Part shown: positions 22,605 through 33,818 of the stretch, one piece after another
How positions within the stretch are numbered: position 1 is the stretch's first letter
How the letters are laid out: every line of letters begins with the position of its first letter
NCBI GenBank assembly: GCA_014925825.1
Contig: JACGCK010000023.1
Coordinates: forward strand, 248,001-312,000
Length of the DNA stretch: 64,000 bases
Source of the DNA: Pholiota molesta
Lineage: Eukaryota; Basidiomycota; Agaricomycetes; Agaricales; Strophariaceae
Reading direction: 5' to 3'
Program-made: the position numbers and the translations under genes
The notes under the pieces: generated by a model
What the model saw: the letters and a program-made list of their open reading frames with translations, nothing else
The model's database searches: none
Told to the model about the DNA's origin: nothing

Positions 22605-23819
22605 TTATTGATAGGTGATCCTGACAGACTCGCTGGCCGCCTTCCGCACGCGATTCATGATCGCAAGTCCCTCTCGGCCTTCTTCCACCTCCTCGATGAG
22701 CATCATCTGAACACCTTGTTCTTCTAGGCTAAGCAATCCGTCAAACAGATGCCTCGCAATGGAGGCTTGGTCTGCAAGAGATCCTAGTGGATACCGGTGC
22801 CATTCAACATCGTCTACGAGAGATATCGCTTCCCATAACTGTGAATCAGTCGGTGCCAAAACACCAATTTTCAAAGGTATCCCTGGCCGTGCTTCAGACT
22901 TTATGGTGTCGACGTAGTCGCGAAACTTGGTCGACTTCTGGAATCCAGTAGAACTAGGAAGCGTGCAGAGGAGGATCACTGGAACCGAAGGCGAGTAATG
23001 GCGATATTTCATACCCGGGGTCGTTGGCGCACTTTCTAGTTGTTCATCGGCATAATCGCGTTTGTGTACTAAAACTTTAGGTATGTTGCCAATGTCATGG
23101 ACTCTTCGCGCAGGACACGTTCTATATCTTCCACCGTGATCCCTCCGGGTCGGAGAACGCGTATGTTGCCATCAGGATGTAGTCCGTCGACAACAGTGCT
23201 TTCTAAACCCACCCCACATGGGCCGCCGTCCAATATTAGGCTCACTTTTCCATTCAAGTCTCGATAGACATGTTCTGCACGTGTCGGACTGGGTTTCCCA
23301 GATGTGTTGGCGCTGGGAGCTGCGAGTGGGGTGTTCGCTAAAGCGATAAGCGCTCGGGCCACAGGATGAGAAGGCATCCTAATCGCGACGGTGTCCTGGC
23401 CTGCGGTGATGATTTGGGGGATAATATCAGGGTTTCGGGGAAATAGAAGGTTAGAGGACCCGGCCAAAAGTGTTTCATCAATGCTTGATAGGATTTGGGG
23501 ATCACATAGTCTAAAGGGAGAAGCGAATGTAGCATTGTGAATGAGGATACGTGGACGATCAAGGGATTGTCGGGTGGTCGGCCCTTGGTCGAGAAGATTT
23601 TGGCCGCCGCATTGGAGTCTAATGCAGTTGCACCGAGTCCATATACAGTTTCCGTTGGGAACACAACGGTCTGTGCCTGGTCAACGAGTTGGTGAGAGGC
23701 AATTTTGAGGGCTTGGATCGTTTCCTGGGAGGCAATTTCGGGTTCGTCTGAGGAAGGAAGGAATGTTATACTTGAAGGATCGCACTTCAAGATTTGGGTA
23801 GTAACTCAACGGGTGCCAT
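22605..23819 (-). CDS. sua5: Threonylcarbamoyl-AMP synthase (Sua5/YrdC family), with apparent frame breaks
   Basis: Makes threonylcarbamoyl-AMP from threonine, bicarbonate and ATP, the first step of N6-threonylcarbamoyl-adenosine (t6A37) formation on ANN-decoding tRNAs. The YrdC domain is unmistakable: TVVFPTETVYGLGATALDSN, STKGRPPDNPLIVHVSS, HFWPGPLT, then DTVAIRMPSHPVARALIALA, PLAAPSANTSGKPSPTRAEH and GPCGVGLESTVVDG. The C-terminal Sua5 domain starts after the linker MKYRHYSPSVPVILL and ends VRKAASESVRITYQ. It is a single exon as far as I can see, but the frame changes at about 23793 (after MAPVELLPK), 23450 (within PLTLLFPRN) and 23083 (before VLVHKRDYADEQ). Each break is one base short, so the 23819 start depends on accepting the first. 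Function is normally essential for fitness, so missing assembly bases are more likely than a pseudogene. Confidence 0.88.
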
Positions 23820-24082
23820 AAAACGTGCATAGATTTGGCGTAGACGCGAGAGGATCATGGTTAGGTTAGACAGTTGACTCGAACATGAATAGCATCTGTC
23901 AGATTGTTGGGTCCTGTTTACAGTACGAAAGCTCCTCTCAGTGTTCTCGCGTTCACCTCGCTATTAACTACATCGGCCCTCCACTGAATGCTTCAGAGTA
24001 TGTATCGAAAGGAAGCATTTCCCACTTCATGCCATGAATTCAGTTAGAGACATTCAGGTGGTATGCGGCATTTCTCCACATT

Positions 24083-24495
24083 TTATTCTGGCTTATATGT
24101 AACAGGCATATCCAAACCAACCCGACGAGCAGTAGCCTTGATTCTATCTTGGGATGTGAGGTCAAATGTGGGATTGTATCTCTCAAGCAACCGCTATGCA
24201 AGGTATCTCATCAGTACAACTGAAGACACGACGGGATAGAATTCGCCAACCTTGTGTTCGCGTTGAGACCTTATGAAGAGAATAGCGTTTTCGTAGTCCT
24301 GTGTAGCGTGAGTGCTGTCATCCTTGATCTTTTCAGCAATGCCGCGAAATTGTGCGATGATATTCTTGTTGACTTTCCTAGGAGGGGTAATCTGTTGCGA
24401 AAGTCAGAACAAGGCGTGAATCTGCAGAAGGCTGCATACAGATTGGCGAAGTTCTCGCAAGATTCCGCGGTATAATGTGGCCCTTGTGAGAGCAT
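24083..24495 (-). CDS. fmc1: Small mitochondrial LYR-motif protein, FMC1-like
   Basis: Short protein of the LYR superfamily; FMC1 helps assemble or stabilise mitochondrial F1-ATPase. Three exons: 24495..24440, 24391..24251 and 24193..24083. The LYR motif is clear in TLYRGILRELRQS; intron 1 (49 nt, CTGAC branch) leads to ITPPRKVNKNIIAQFRGIAE and DYENAILFIRSQREHK; the last exon encodes LLERYNPTFDLTSQDRIKAT and RRVGLDMPVTYKPE, matching the C-terminal 'ERYNP...ARRVGLDLP' block I associate with fungal FMC1. The start ATG (MLSQ) is one base out of frame with the LYR block, at the GGG run near 24481-24484. Length about 103 residues. It sits 264 bp upstream of SUA5 on the same strand. Family membership is by motif recall, so another LYR protein is possible. 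Confidence 0.7.
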
Positions 24496-24960
24496 GGCGA
24501 GGAAAAGTGGCTTCAAGCAATAGCGCCCTAACTAGTCCAGTCAAAGTCCAGAGTCTGTCATAGCAAATTATCGGCAATGGTTGCGAGCAGCGAGACACGT
24601 GTCCGGGCCGGACGGCTGCACGGTCACCTTCGAGTATCGTTCTTCCAGCCGGGGAGCAACGCTTGAAGCCAAGGAGGAAAGCCTACTTTGCTTTGCGCTT
24701 ACCGGGCAAGCGTCGTTCGGTTGACCTGCGTTTCCTGCTATTGCTGGTGTTGTGGCCCAAGCCACTGTCGAACGAGCCACCATCTGTGTCTTCCCATATC
24801 GGCTAGCCCACCGCTTTGGCCCAATTGGCAAATGTTTATAACAGGGACCTTTTAGCGCACCGTTCATCTCATTCGTGTTTCTTCCCCAACTCTTCCCAAT
24901 CTCATCCACCCCTCCAAATTGTAATTCACGCGTCTTCTAGGCTTCAGTACTCTCTGACAC

Positions 24961-25795
24961 ATGGCGCGTTTTGCCTGCCCTACCAGTAGCTCTCTGCAAT
25001 CTGTCGCAGGCCCATCCAAAATCAACGTTAGTTATAGTGGCTCCTTTACGCTATATCAGATCCTGATAACTACTTATAGAAACGTACGAAACCCGGCACC
25101 AATGCTCAATCTGACGTGCCTCATAAGCGCGGTCCAACTTACCAACATCGAAACTCAAAATCCAGGAGGCCAGCGAAGCGCAGCGGAAGGATAAGAAGAA
25201 AAAGCAGTTAAAGCAACAAGTTCAGCCCCAGATGTTTACACATGTCTACATAGGGAATGTGAGCACTTTCGAAAAACCTGTTCCTCCTTGCACTGACTGC
25301 GGCAATAGGTAGAAGCGTCAATTACAGAACAGCAACTGGAAGATCATTTTGCGACCTGCGGCAGCATCCGAAAGACGATATTGCGTCTTAGCCGTGGACA
25401 GGCCATTACTGTCGGGGTTGCGATACCTAAAGCTAGACGTACTTCGAGAGACCTAAAATATGCCAGTATGGAATTCTACAGTTCTAAATCAGCCCTCAAC
25501 GCTCTCAAGCTTCATGGATCAATGTTGGAGGGAGTTAAGTTGGTGGTGAGTCTTGAATCTTTGTTCGATGGTATCCGTATATTGATGAACCTGATAGGTT
25601 TGTGCGGCGGCGGGCGACCTTCCTGAGGTGGCGGATATTGCAAGGCGTGCGTATTTTTTGTCTACTATAATCTTTGCATCTAAAACGACTTTAGCTCGTA
25701 TACAGAACATAAGGCTTAAAGAGCAGCTAGCTGCCCGACCCGCGCCTCGGGTCCGCGCCCTTCGAGCCCCTAAGTGGGTGATTCGTTACTTTTGA
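24961..25795 (+). CDS. RRM-domain RNA-binding protein, small, basic
   Basis: Five exons: 24961..25026, 25080..25258, 25309..25545, 25598..25646 and 25695..25795. One RRM is present: RNP2 FTHVYIGNV (split by intron 2), then EQQLEDHFATCGSIRKTILR, RNP1 LKYASMEFYSS and ALNALKLHGSMLEGVKLV. Upstream is a lysine-rich segment (SEAQRKDKKKKQLKQQ); downstream is a basic tail ending RVRALRAPKWVIRYF. In exon 2 the frame entering from exon 1 (KRTKPGTNAQSDVPHKRG) differs from that of the lysine-rich segment by one base, at the AAAA run near 25157-25160 or a little earlier. It is divergent from the FMC1-like gene (465 bp between starts). The target RNA is unknown. Confidence 0.75.
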
Positions 25796-26402
25796 GAAAA
25801 TCTTGAATTAATTTCCCGTATCTACAGGCCTCTCGTTCGAAATGACACTGAAGCTGACTTCAGCGATCCCAAAAACGATAGAATTAGGATTTTTGGGTAT
25901 TCATTTGATAAGTGCATAATGTAAGAACCGCCATGGGTTAATAAACTTTCCTTTTATTCTCTAAATTTACTTAACGTACGCTACACACTCCTTCTCTGTT
26001 GATTATCCTACTTGACACTATTCAAGAGTATGCTTTACGATGTATTATTCTTATCGTATCGTATTGAGAATACATAGCATGTATATTTATCTGTAAACGC
26101 GTGATGGGAGAATGTGCACATAAGTTGACAGGACATTGTCACGTCCAATCAGGCGTTTGCAAGCTCTTTTCCTGTCGCTGCTACTGCTTTTCAGATTTCC
26201 GTCTTTCTGGCGCATTTCCTTCAGACGCCGGTCGACAACCTGGTCTCTGCATGGAACTTGCCTAGTTACCTACTCACGTTCACTAGGAGAACTTGCGACG
26301 GTCAGTATCATCTATTGCTACTTCGCTTACTAAACTAATGATGTCCGTCTCTAGAGTCCTTCAGGTCGTCCTCTTTGTTGCCATCTTTGACGTATCTCAG
26401 CC
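25796..26402. other. Intergenic, no gene seen
   Basis: Between the RRM gene and the helicase-like gene, same strand. The open frame at 26136-26333 shows no recognisable feature; the stretch is probably 3' and 5' untranslated sequence and promoter. Confidence 0.5.
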
Positions 26403-29400
26403 ATGGCTAGGAGCGCAGCCCTGAATCCAGCTTCCATGCCGTTTTTTCCTGGCGGGTTGCGTGGCAGCGACGATGAAAGAGGGAGTGGCCCAGGCTTAAG
26501 CCAACATGCCACCTTTCACGAACAGGACCGAAGTTCAACGTCTTCTCTTTCCATATCGCCTTCGGAATTTCGCTCAGTCTCAGATTACCGCTCCGTTAGG
26601 TCTTCGCCGAGTCCCCCAGTGGGACGACCTCAAGCTCAGGAGGCACGACACCAGACTTCGCCCGGACCCCGCGACAGCCAGCGACAATCGCCGACCATGC
26701 GTCAAACGGACACAGGAAAGTCCTATCAGATCATGGACACCAGACCCACGAGAGAAGGGAGCATGATGAGCATCCTCGGGACTCTGCCAGAGGGCGAGGA
26801 TATTCAAAGCGCCGAAGAGGACCAGGGCCTTGGGAGTGGCCACCAGACGCCAGCGGTATCTTCATTCTTCTCTCTTCGACAGCAGCAACAGCAGCATCAA
26901 GACCAGCAGGACTTGCAGCAACGTTTCTCTGCGTCGTCCTTTAGCTTGAACAACATTGCGAGCGCAGGGCCAATTTCTGGTGTGCCATTCACCTCGTCCT
27001 CTCCGGTTTCCTCCCAGGATTCCAATGGCCGAGGCACTTCATCCGTGGACCTCCAGACTCAAAGCTTTGACGCACAGCTCAAGTCGTCGTCCGTGATCAA
27101 AGATATGATGGACCGCCTCTTACTCTGCGAATATACGACACGAGACATTCAACGTGACTTAGGAGACATTAATCGTAAAGTCAACTTGCTGGTTGAAAGG
27201 GCACTTGAAGTCGGTGGTGGCGCACCCCATCCGGAGTTCCAGGACCCGTTTTCTCCCAACGGTAATTTGGGAGCTCTGAACAAGCCCAGACTTTCGATTG
27301 GAAACATTGCGCCGAATCAACCTGCTAATACAGACGACATGACATCCATTTCTCAACGGCTTAACACGTTGACTTCATCTGTCGGGCAGCTGCTTGCTCT
27401 TCAAACTCAGCAAATGCAGCAGATTACCATTCCTGAAGCGCGCAACTCGATCATAAGTTTGAACGCTTCCGCTTTGGATGTTGCACCGAATCAACGGATA
27501 TCGCCACCAGGAATAGCCTCTGCCGTCAGCATTGGACATGGCTTGCCGAACCGTCCTGACTTGCGGGGTGCTGCACGTCCACTCAACTCATTCATGAGAA
27601 ACCAGTCGTGGTCTCCTGGTAATCCGGACCTTCATAGACGACCGTCTGAGCCTAGCATTGGACGCCCTGGTCCTGGCGATAAACGTCGTGCTTCGGGGGT
27701 AAGTCGCGTCATTTACTGGCGAACCTTGTTATAATTCTTCCATAGGTACTTGCAGACCCCCTTGGGGACAGCTGGGCTCCAGGAGTATCTCGGGAAAGCG
27801 GTCCGATTATTTCGAAGTGGGAACAATTGGCTCTGGCTCCTGAGTTGTTGAGGTCCCTTGGTAAATTTGGGTATGTCCACCTGGTACCTTTGCCTCGTAC
27901 TTTGTTTCTTTTTATTGACGCGATTTCTTAGGGTCGGGCCTCCGAATAAGATTCAGCAACGTGCTCTTCCGTTCCTTCTTCGAGGGGCCGACATTATCGC
28001 TCAAGCTCCCCCTACTCAAGAACGCATTGCGGCGTATGTTATCCCTGCGATCCAGGTTGCAGTGACCAACATGGCACGCCCGAATCGGGGTCCAATCGTT
28101 ATCATGGTTTCAACGACGGTGGACCAGGCCAACCAAGCTCAGCGGATGATTCGAGATCTAGGTGGACCCATTGGCGTCAGGTCCGCACTGGGGGTCGGAG
28201 CTTCGGTTTCTGGAAATGATATTGTACAAGAACTTCGGGTTCTTCAGCAGAACATCCCTCATATCATATGTGGCACTCCGCAAAAGCTTCACGCTCTTTT
28301 CACTTCGCCTGGTGGTCTTATCGGGTCTGACGTTCGATTCCTTGTCCTCGACGAAGTCGATCAATTGATCGCCCGCAACCTTCACGAATTTGTCTTCAAT
28401 ATTGTAAAACTACTTCCTTCTCCGCGTTCGCGCCCTCTATCTAGTAACTTGCCAAATGTAACCAGCCCTACAATCCCCGTCGCTCCGCCTGCCACCACTT
28501 TCACTTCGCCTTTTGAGCCTGGAAATCCTGTAATTCCTGTTGTTCCCAACGCTGCTGCCTCTGGGCGTAGACTTCCTTCAGTTTCTTCTCCTGGTCCAGC
28601 CGAATCTAATAATCCGACTCCCCCTCAGGCTATCGAGCGGCAAACCGCATTGTTCTCCAATACCGTTCCTCAGGATGTGCTCAACCTTGCAACTGCAATC
28701 CACCTTCGCGAACCCGTCAGAGTTCTTGTCCGTCGAGATGGAAATGTCGCAAATCCTGAAACCAGTCAAAGCTCCAAGGGCTTGCGTCAATTCTACCTTT
28801 ATTTGGCCTTCACAGCTGGTGGAAGATCGGATCCTTTGGCGTCAACGGCTGGAGGGGGGCTCGGAATTATTGGTTCTGGAAGAAGTGCTTCCAGTGCGGA
28901 AACGACTCAAGCTCGAGAATGGAAGCTTGAGGCACTTGCTGATATCTTCGATGATGTTGAAGTCGGTCAAGCCATTGTCCATGTTGGTGGCATGACGGCT
29001 CTGGATTCAGTGGTCTACAAATTAGCAAGTCGGGGATTGGAAGCCATTGCTCTTGTGAGTCGTTGCTTTTCATGATAGACCCGAAACTAAACGAGGATGA
29101 AAAGCATGGAGACATGAATTCTGTTTCTAGGCTTGCTGCTTTGAACAGATTCAGGAATACTTCATCGTTGAGACAGACTGCCAAGAAAGTTCTAGTCATC
29201 TACGATATCCAACTCAAGAGCAATGAAGTTCCACATGTCCCCTTGGTCATCAATTATGGTAAGTATTTTCAAAAAGATCATGGCCCAGATGCTCATATGC
29301 TCATGTATTACCTCGCAGATCTTCCAAAAGCTGTCGAAGAATATTCTCACCGGTCTGTCATTTTCACGACGTAATATCTTCTGCTTTTTTGATGCGTTTC

Positions 29401-29685
29401 GCTTTATTTCAGCGTGTCCTCCGCAATCGCTTCAACCTATTCGCGCGCTGGTGTTGTGGTTAATTTTGTTACTGCAACAGGCGGAGATGTTGAAATGTTA
29501 CGATCTATAGAATGTTTCTATAAGTAAGTGTTCTTAATCGGTCTTGTATGAATAAATCGATGCTAACCATAGCCTGTATTTTAGAATCAAATGCGTATGT
29601 TTTCCGGTCTTCGCGCTGTCCTCGATGATTTATTAACGTCCTTGTTCAGCCTGAAGTTCCCATAAGTCTCCGTGACATTGTTTAA
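26403..29685 (+). CDS. eIF4A-derived DEAD-box-like protein with degenerate ATPase motifs and a long N-terminal extension
   Basis: Eight exons, all in frame: 26403..27698, 27746..27870, 27932..29054, 29105..29258, 29319..29352, 29413..29523, 29585..29594 (10 nt) and 29650..29685, 962 residues. The first ~450 residues are Ser/Pro/Gln-rich (with RQQQQQHQDQQDLQQRF) and probably disordered. The remainder follows eIF4A along its length: PPNKIQQRALPFLLRGADII for the Q motif, CGTPQKLHALFTSPGGLIG, LVLDEVDQLIARNLHEFVFN for motif II, LHGDMNSVSRLAALNRFRN (after intron 3) and LVINYDLPKAVEEYSHR. But the Walker A motif (AxxGxGKT in active enzymes) reads AQAPPTQERIAAY with no GKT, and motif VI (HRxGRxGR) reads HRVSSAIASTYSRAG. 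A Pro-rich insert separates the two RecA-like halves. I infer a non-catalytic homologue, perhaps binding eIF4G-type partners or RNA without ATP hydrolysis. Confidence 0.85.
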
Positions 29686-29911
29686 TTTACGACCTGACGT
29701 GTTCTTGTATCCTTACTGCGCATATCCTGTTTCCTTATTGTTTCTTGCTAAACCGCATTAGCCATTTGGTGTTTCTATACCCTTACATAGCACCCACATT
29801 GCCCCCTATTCCCAGATGTTTCTTTACTGTTTTTGGTGTAGTCCTTCTCCCTTACACACTGTATGACAAGTTTTTCATTCCCGTATTTCTAGCTAACTAG
29901 TTGGAGAGTGT

Positions 29912-32900
29912 TTAATCCGAACTTCGTACTTCTAGGATTCTCAATGTACCATCTTCGCTGCATGTTGCCAACTCCTTGTGACCAACAAAGGGCGCCAACC
30001 CATCCGATGGATATGGTCGACATGTGCCAGCCTTGGGCATATGTTTCAGCTTGGTGAATAACTATATTCAATAATGAAAATACCTCGAGCTGATAATTTC
30101 ATGCTCATGCCATGTTTCTGGGGTGGAAGATGAGCTAGAATAGATGGCAACCTCTCCGGTTTCAAGTCCGACAGCCAGTAATCTACTCCAATAAGAGTCA
30201 GAATGCAAAGCTTTCTACCATCATGATAAAGCCAAACCTTTGCCCATTCTCCTCTGGGGAAAATGCCAGAGCTGTGGCTGGCTGTGGAAGTTTGATTGTA
30301 TTCACAGCGTGCCAATTCTCTTTTAACCTTTTCCATATTTTAACCTGCAGACAATGCAGACAATGGTAAGGTGAGGAAACATAAAATAAACAAGGAACAT
30401 ACAGTCTTGTCCCGAGATGCGGTTGCAAATACATCACCCTCAGCGACCATGCGCAATCCCAAATGATACGACCATGAGATTTATCTGCCGCGATGGGTTC
30501 ATAACCTTAGGATATTTGGTTAGTGGATAAGCATACTTGTAGACTCCAGGTCATAAGCGAAATTGATCACCTCCATGTTCTTGAACCTCGAATAGCCGCC
30601 ATGATCGATCTCTTGACACTGTCAAGATATATCTATCATCGGGACTAAAAGCCACCGTGTCACTGTTAGGACATGACCATGAATGGCTCTCCAACCGGTT
30701 TATAAGTCTGCGTGTTATAGATACGAACGACAGCATGCTCTGCATTTGTGGATTTGCACGCTGTAGCCACAAGCGTCCGTGAATTTGAGATTCCCAGAGT
30801 GATAGACTATCCAACTTGTTGAGCATAATGCGAGCTATGGATTGTGATAATCTTACCTCATAACCATGTCCGAACACTTTCTCAATTTCTGGCCAGAGTG
30901 TTATGGAGGCTAATTCACTCTCAAACGGTCTTCTTGAGTTATCGCTTTCTCCAGGAGTTCCTGAGTGCCTGAAAGATGGTAAGTCAGGTATAATCTAAAA
31001 GTTAGAAGTAGGATCGCCTTACCCTCGTTTATGGCTTTGTTTGACAATCCAAGAGGAGGCACATTTGCACCAGCTGGTCTCTCATGCTGGAATAATCGGT
31101 AAGTAAGAGATTAGCACATATATGCAAAAGTTAACACACCTCTTTTGCCTCAAATTCTGCCACTCCGAGCTTTTCGGCCAACTCAACAAACGTCCGAGGT
31201 GCTTCGAAAACACGAAGAACTTTTCATCTGCTATGCTGGCAAATCTTAACGGATCGATGAATACGACATTCAGCAGGTCATAACCATGTACTTGTGGACG
31301 CGCAATTTCATGCCACGAAGCTTCGCTTTGGTTCCCTACACGGACAGGCCCATGTATCCGAGTGTTTGATCTAGACTGGAATGAGAGTTTACAAAATAAG
31401 TACTGGAAAACACAGGTTACGCACCCTGCCGAGATGAGATATTTTCCATCTGGACTCCAATCAAGCCCCTTTACAGAACCATTATGACCAGTAATAGCAC
31501 CGCGCTCAGTCCATACTTCATTTATGATTTCTTCCGAAGAGTTGCTTGAAGCCCATCTTCTCCAACCACCCGACCAACCCCATGCTAACGCCTCTGTGCC
31601 CTTCCGCGCCCATAGTCCGCCAACGAAACCTCCGAGTCTCTGACCGCCGACATCGCCAAACCGTTGTCGATTGACCCAGATGGAGGACGATTCGTCGGTA
31701 GTAGGATCAAATATAGTCGAAGGTGACCAAAGGATGACCGAGGAATCAGTTGATGTAGATAATAGTGTTGGTTTGAAGTGATAATCGGGCGCCAAGCAAG
31801 TGAGGTGATTCCTGCTTCATGACCAACAAGAAGAGCGTCGAACGTGATAGAAAATTGTTGAGAACTAAAGAATACGTCAAAGCAGATGACTATGAATATT
31901 GGTTGAAATACCTTTCTGGACCTGTTTTAACGGTCACAATATGATGCTTTAACGAAATTTGTCTTCCGCCTTCTTCGCTATCGCCAAGATCTCCAAGAGA
32001 TGCTTCAAAATTATCAAGCAGTTCATCGATGGGTTCCGCAAGTGTATTAGTTTTCGTGGGGTTGCTGTCTTCTTCCAGAGCTCGATGTTCCATAGTCGGA
32101 TAGTGGCGTCTTGGGATCCCGACGCGAGTACCAACGGGGAATCTGGTGTCGCTGGAATTTTGAATGCAAGACTCCGAATCCAATCTTCGTGTCCTGCTAA
32201 GGTAGCAGAGTGAACGAACTGGAAAAAGGGTTGAGATACACGAAAATAAAAGCAGCAGAAAAATAGAAGCACATTATCTTCAGAACAAACCCACAGCTGG
32301 ACTAGGGTGTCAGTCCCTGCTATGGCTAGTAAGGAAACTGAGTTGCATGTAAGAAACTGAAATTTTGACGGTAAGAAATATTCAGAATACCGTTTGTTTG
32401 AGGTAAAAAGGTAAGTGCAGAAGTCAAAGGGAATTTTCCTTTCAATGGGATGGTTTGCACCTCGACAATATTGTCTGTGCCAGGCTCAGATGGTATTATG
32501 AAGCATGTCACTAAAACACACCTGTCTGTGTCCCTTCGGTGAACTTCCAAACTTTCGCCGAAGAGTCTGAAGAGCCTGTAACAATTCTATCTCCTTGAAA
32601 ACATAGAGTCGATATCGATTTCGGATGTGCTTGGATTGTGGCAGTATTCTTCCACTATAAACCAAAAAATCTCATCAACCCCGAGCATCGTAAAAGAAAA
32701 AGCCTTGCCCGCCTGAGATGGCCCCCTTTTCCAAACTCTTAGTGTCCCATTATCATTTGCCGAGACCAATATGTCATCAGTCAGAAAACGGACACAAGTT
32801 ATTAACCCATCCGTTGCAGGGAGTGTTTCTGAGACTCCATCGTCATTTAAACTCTAGGATTCGGAAATTGGTTATAGCGAACAGTATTGTAAAAATTTCT

Positions 32901-33029
32901 CACCTCAAGACCCCATAAAGCGATTAAACTAGATGAACCGAACGCGATTAAGGAAGAGGAGGGCGAGACGTCCGCGACTTGGCTGAAACGGTTGATGGAG
33001 GCCGCAATATACACAAGGCTAGTAGCCAT
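29912..33029 (-). CDS. elp2: Elongator complex subunit 2 (WD40 repeats), with apparent frame breaks
   Basis: Elp2 is a double WD40 propeller scaffold in the Elongator complex, which starts the modification of wobble uridine (mcm5/ncm5) in tRNA. The gene is cut by many small introns. Exon 1 (33029..32904) encodes MATSLVYIAASINRFSQVAD and VALWGLE-like propeller start sequence. WD blocks follow: DDILVSANDNGTLRVWKRGP, CFQGDRIVTGSSDSSAKVW, AGHEDWIRSLAFKIPATPDS, LASGSQDATIRLWNIE and HNGSVKGLDWSPDGKYLISA. The family hallmark GGQRLGGFVGGLWARKGTEA then ALAWGWSGGWRRW is present. The C-terminus ends ELATCSEDGTLRILEVRSSD. Breaks of one base occur near 29975 (before ELATCSED) and 32083 (after LWNIE). The splice after KRGPSQAG near 32700 is unclear and may use a GC donor. 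Start codon is 293 bp from that of the divergent AcpS-type gene. Confidence 0.87.
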
Positions 33030-33322
33030 CCGAAAATCGATCTAACGATTACGATGTCTAACAGTACAGTCGTGGGTTGTGCGTGTTCAACCTTGAGAGC
33101 GTTCTAATGGGAAGAGGTGAAAGCACTGGATAACCTAAATGCGGGCCAATTTTGGAAAGAGATCAATTATCTCGTGATCGCGCGTTGCTTGGCTTCGTTC
33201 CCCGAACCAAATAGTGCTCAGCACTTGCTCGCCACACAGTAAGAACCTCCTCGCATATTCCGTTGAAGATATCCTGCTCCAACCCTTCCCACTAGCGGAT
33301 ATATATCAGCTGATGCTGGTTC

Positions 33323-33818
33323 ATGCCTATCCTTGGAATTGGTGTTGACCTTGTCATGTCCTCGTATAGCCGCGCTGTTGTCCCGAAGAATTCCTGAAAA
33401 ATTTGCTGCCAAAATTCTCAGTCAAGAGGAATATTCACAATGGGAAACTATCGCACCCTCTGATGAACGTCGCATCCGGTTTCTAGCAGTGAGGTATGGA
33501 TGATTAATTTGGCTATCTCACAAGGCTGATGCAATAATTTCTTGATATAGATGGAGTGTAAAGGAAGCAGCATATAAAGCCATGTATCCTGTTGTTCGCC
33601 CAACTTGGAAAGAGATCACCTATAATGGTCTTTCAGCCATGGGACGAAAGCCACTTGTTGAATATCATCCAACCTCACCTGACCTTCGCAATAAGATCGG
33701 TCGGACACATGTGTCCGTTAGCCATGATGGAGACTATGTGTTCTCCACAGTATTGGTTGAAGGTACTGTGCTTCACAATATTGAATTACTTGAGCTCACA
33801 ACCCTCTTAGAACCATGA
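33323..33818 (+). CDS. 4'-phosphopantetheinyl transferase, AcpS type (holo-ACP synthase)
   Basis: Transfers phosphopantetheine from CoA to a serine of acyl carrier protein; in fungi the stand-alone AcpS-type enzyme (Ppt2-like) usually serves the mitochondrial ACP. Two exons, 33323..33493 and 33551..33818. It starts MPILGIGVDLV, the family's Mg-binding N-terminal motif, then IAALLSRRIPEKFAAKILSQ, the catalytic RWSVKEAAYKAMYP (WxxKEAxxK, split by the intron), NGLSAMGRKPLVEYHP and HVSVSHDGDYVFSTVLVE. Between GVDLV and the next block the frame is shifted. Adding one C at each of two short C runs (near 33354 and 33360) would give the expected VHVPRI-like continuation. Length about 146 residues. 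Divergent from ELP2. Confidence 0.83.
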
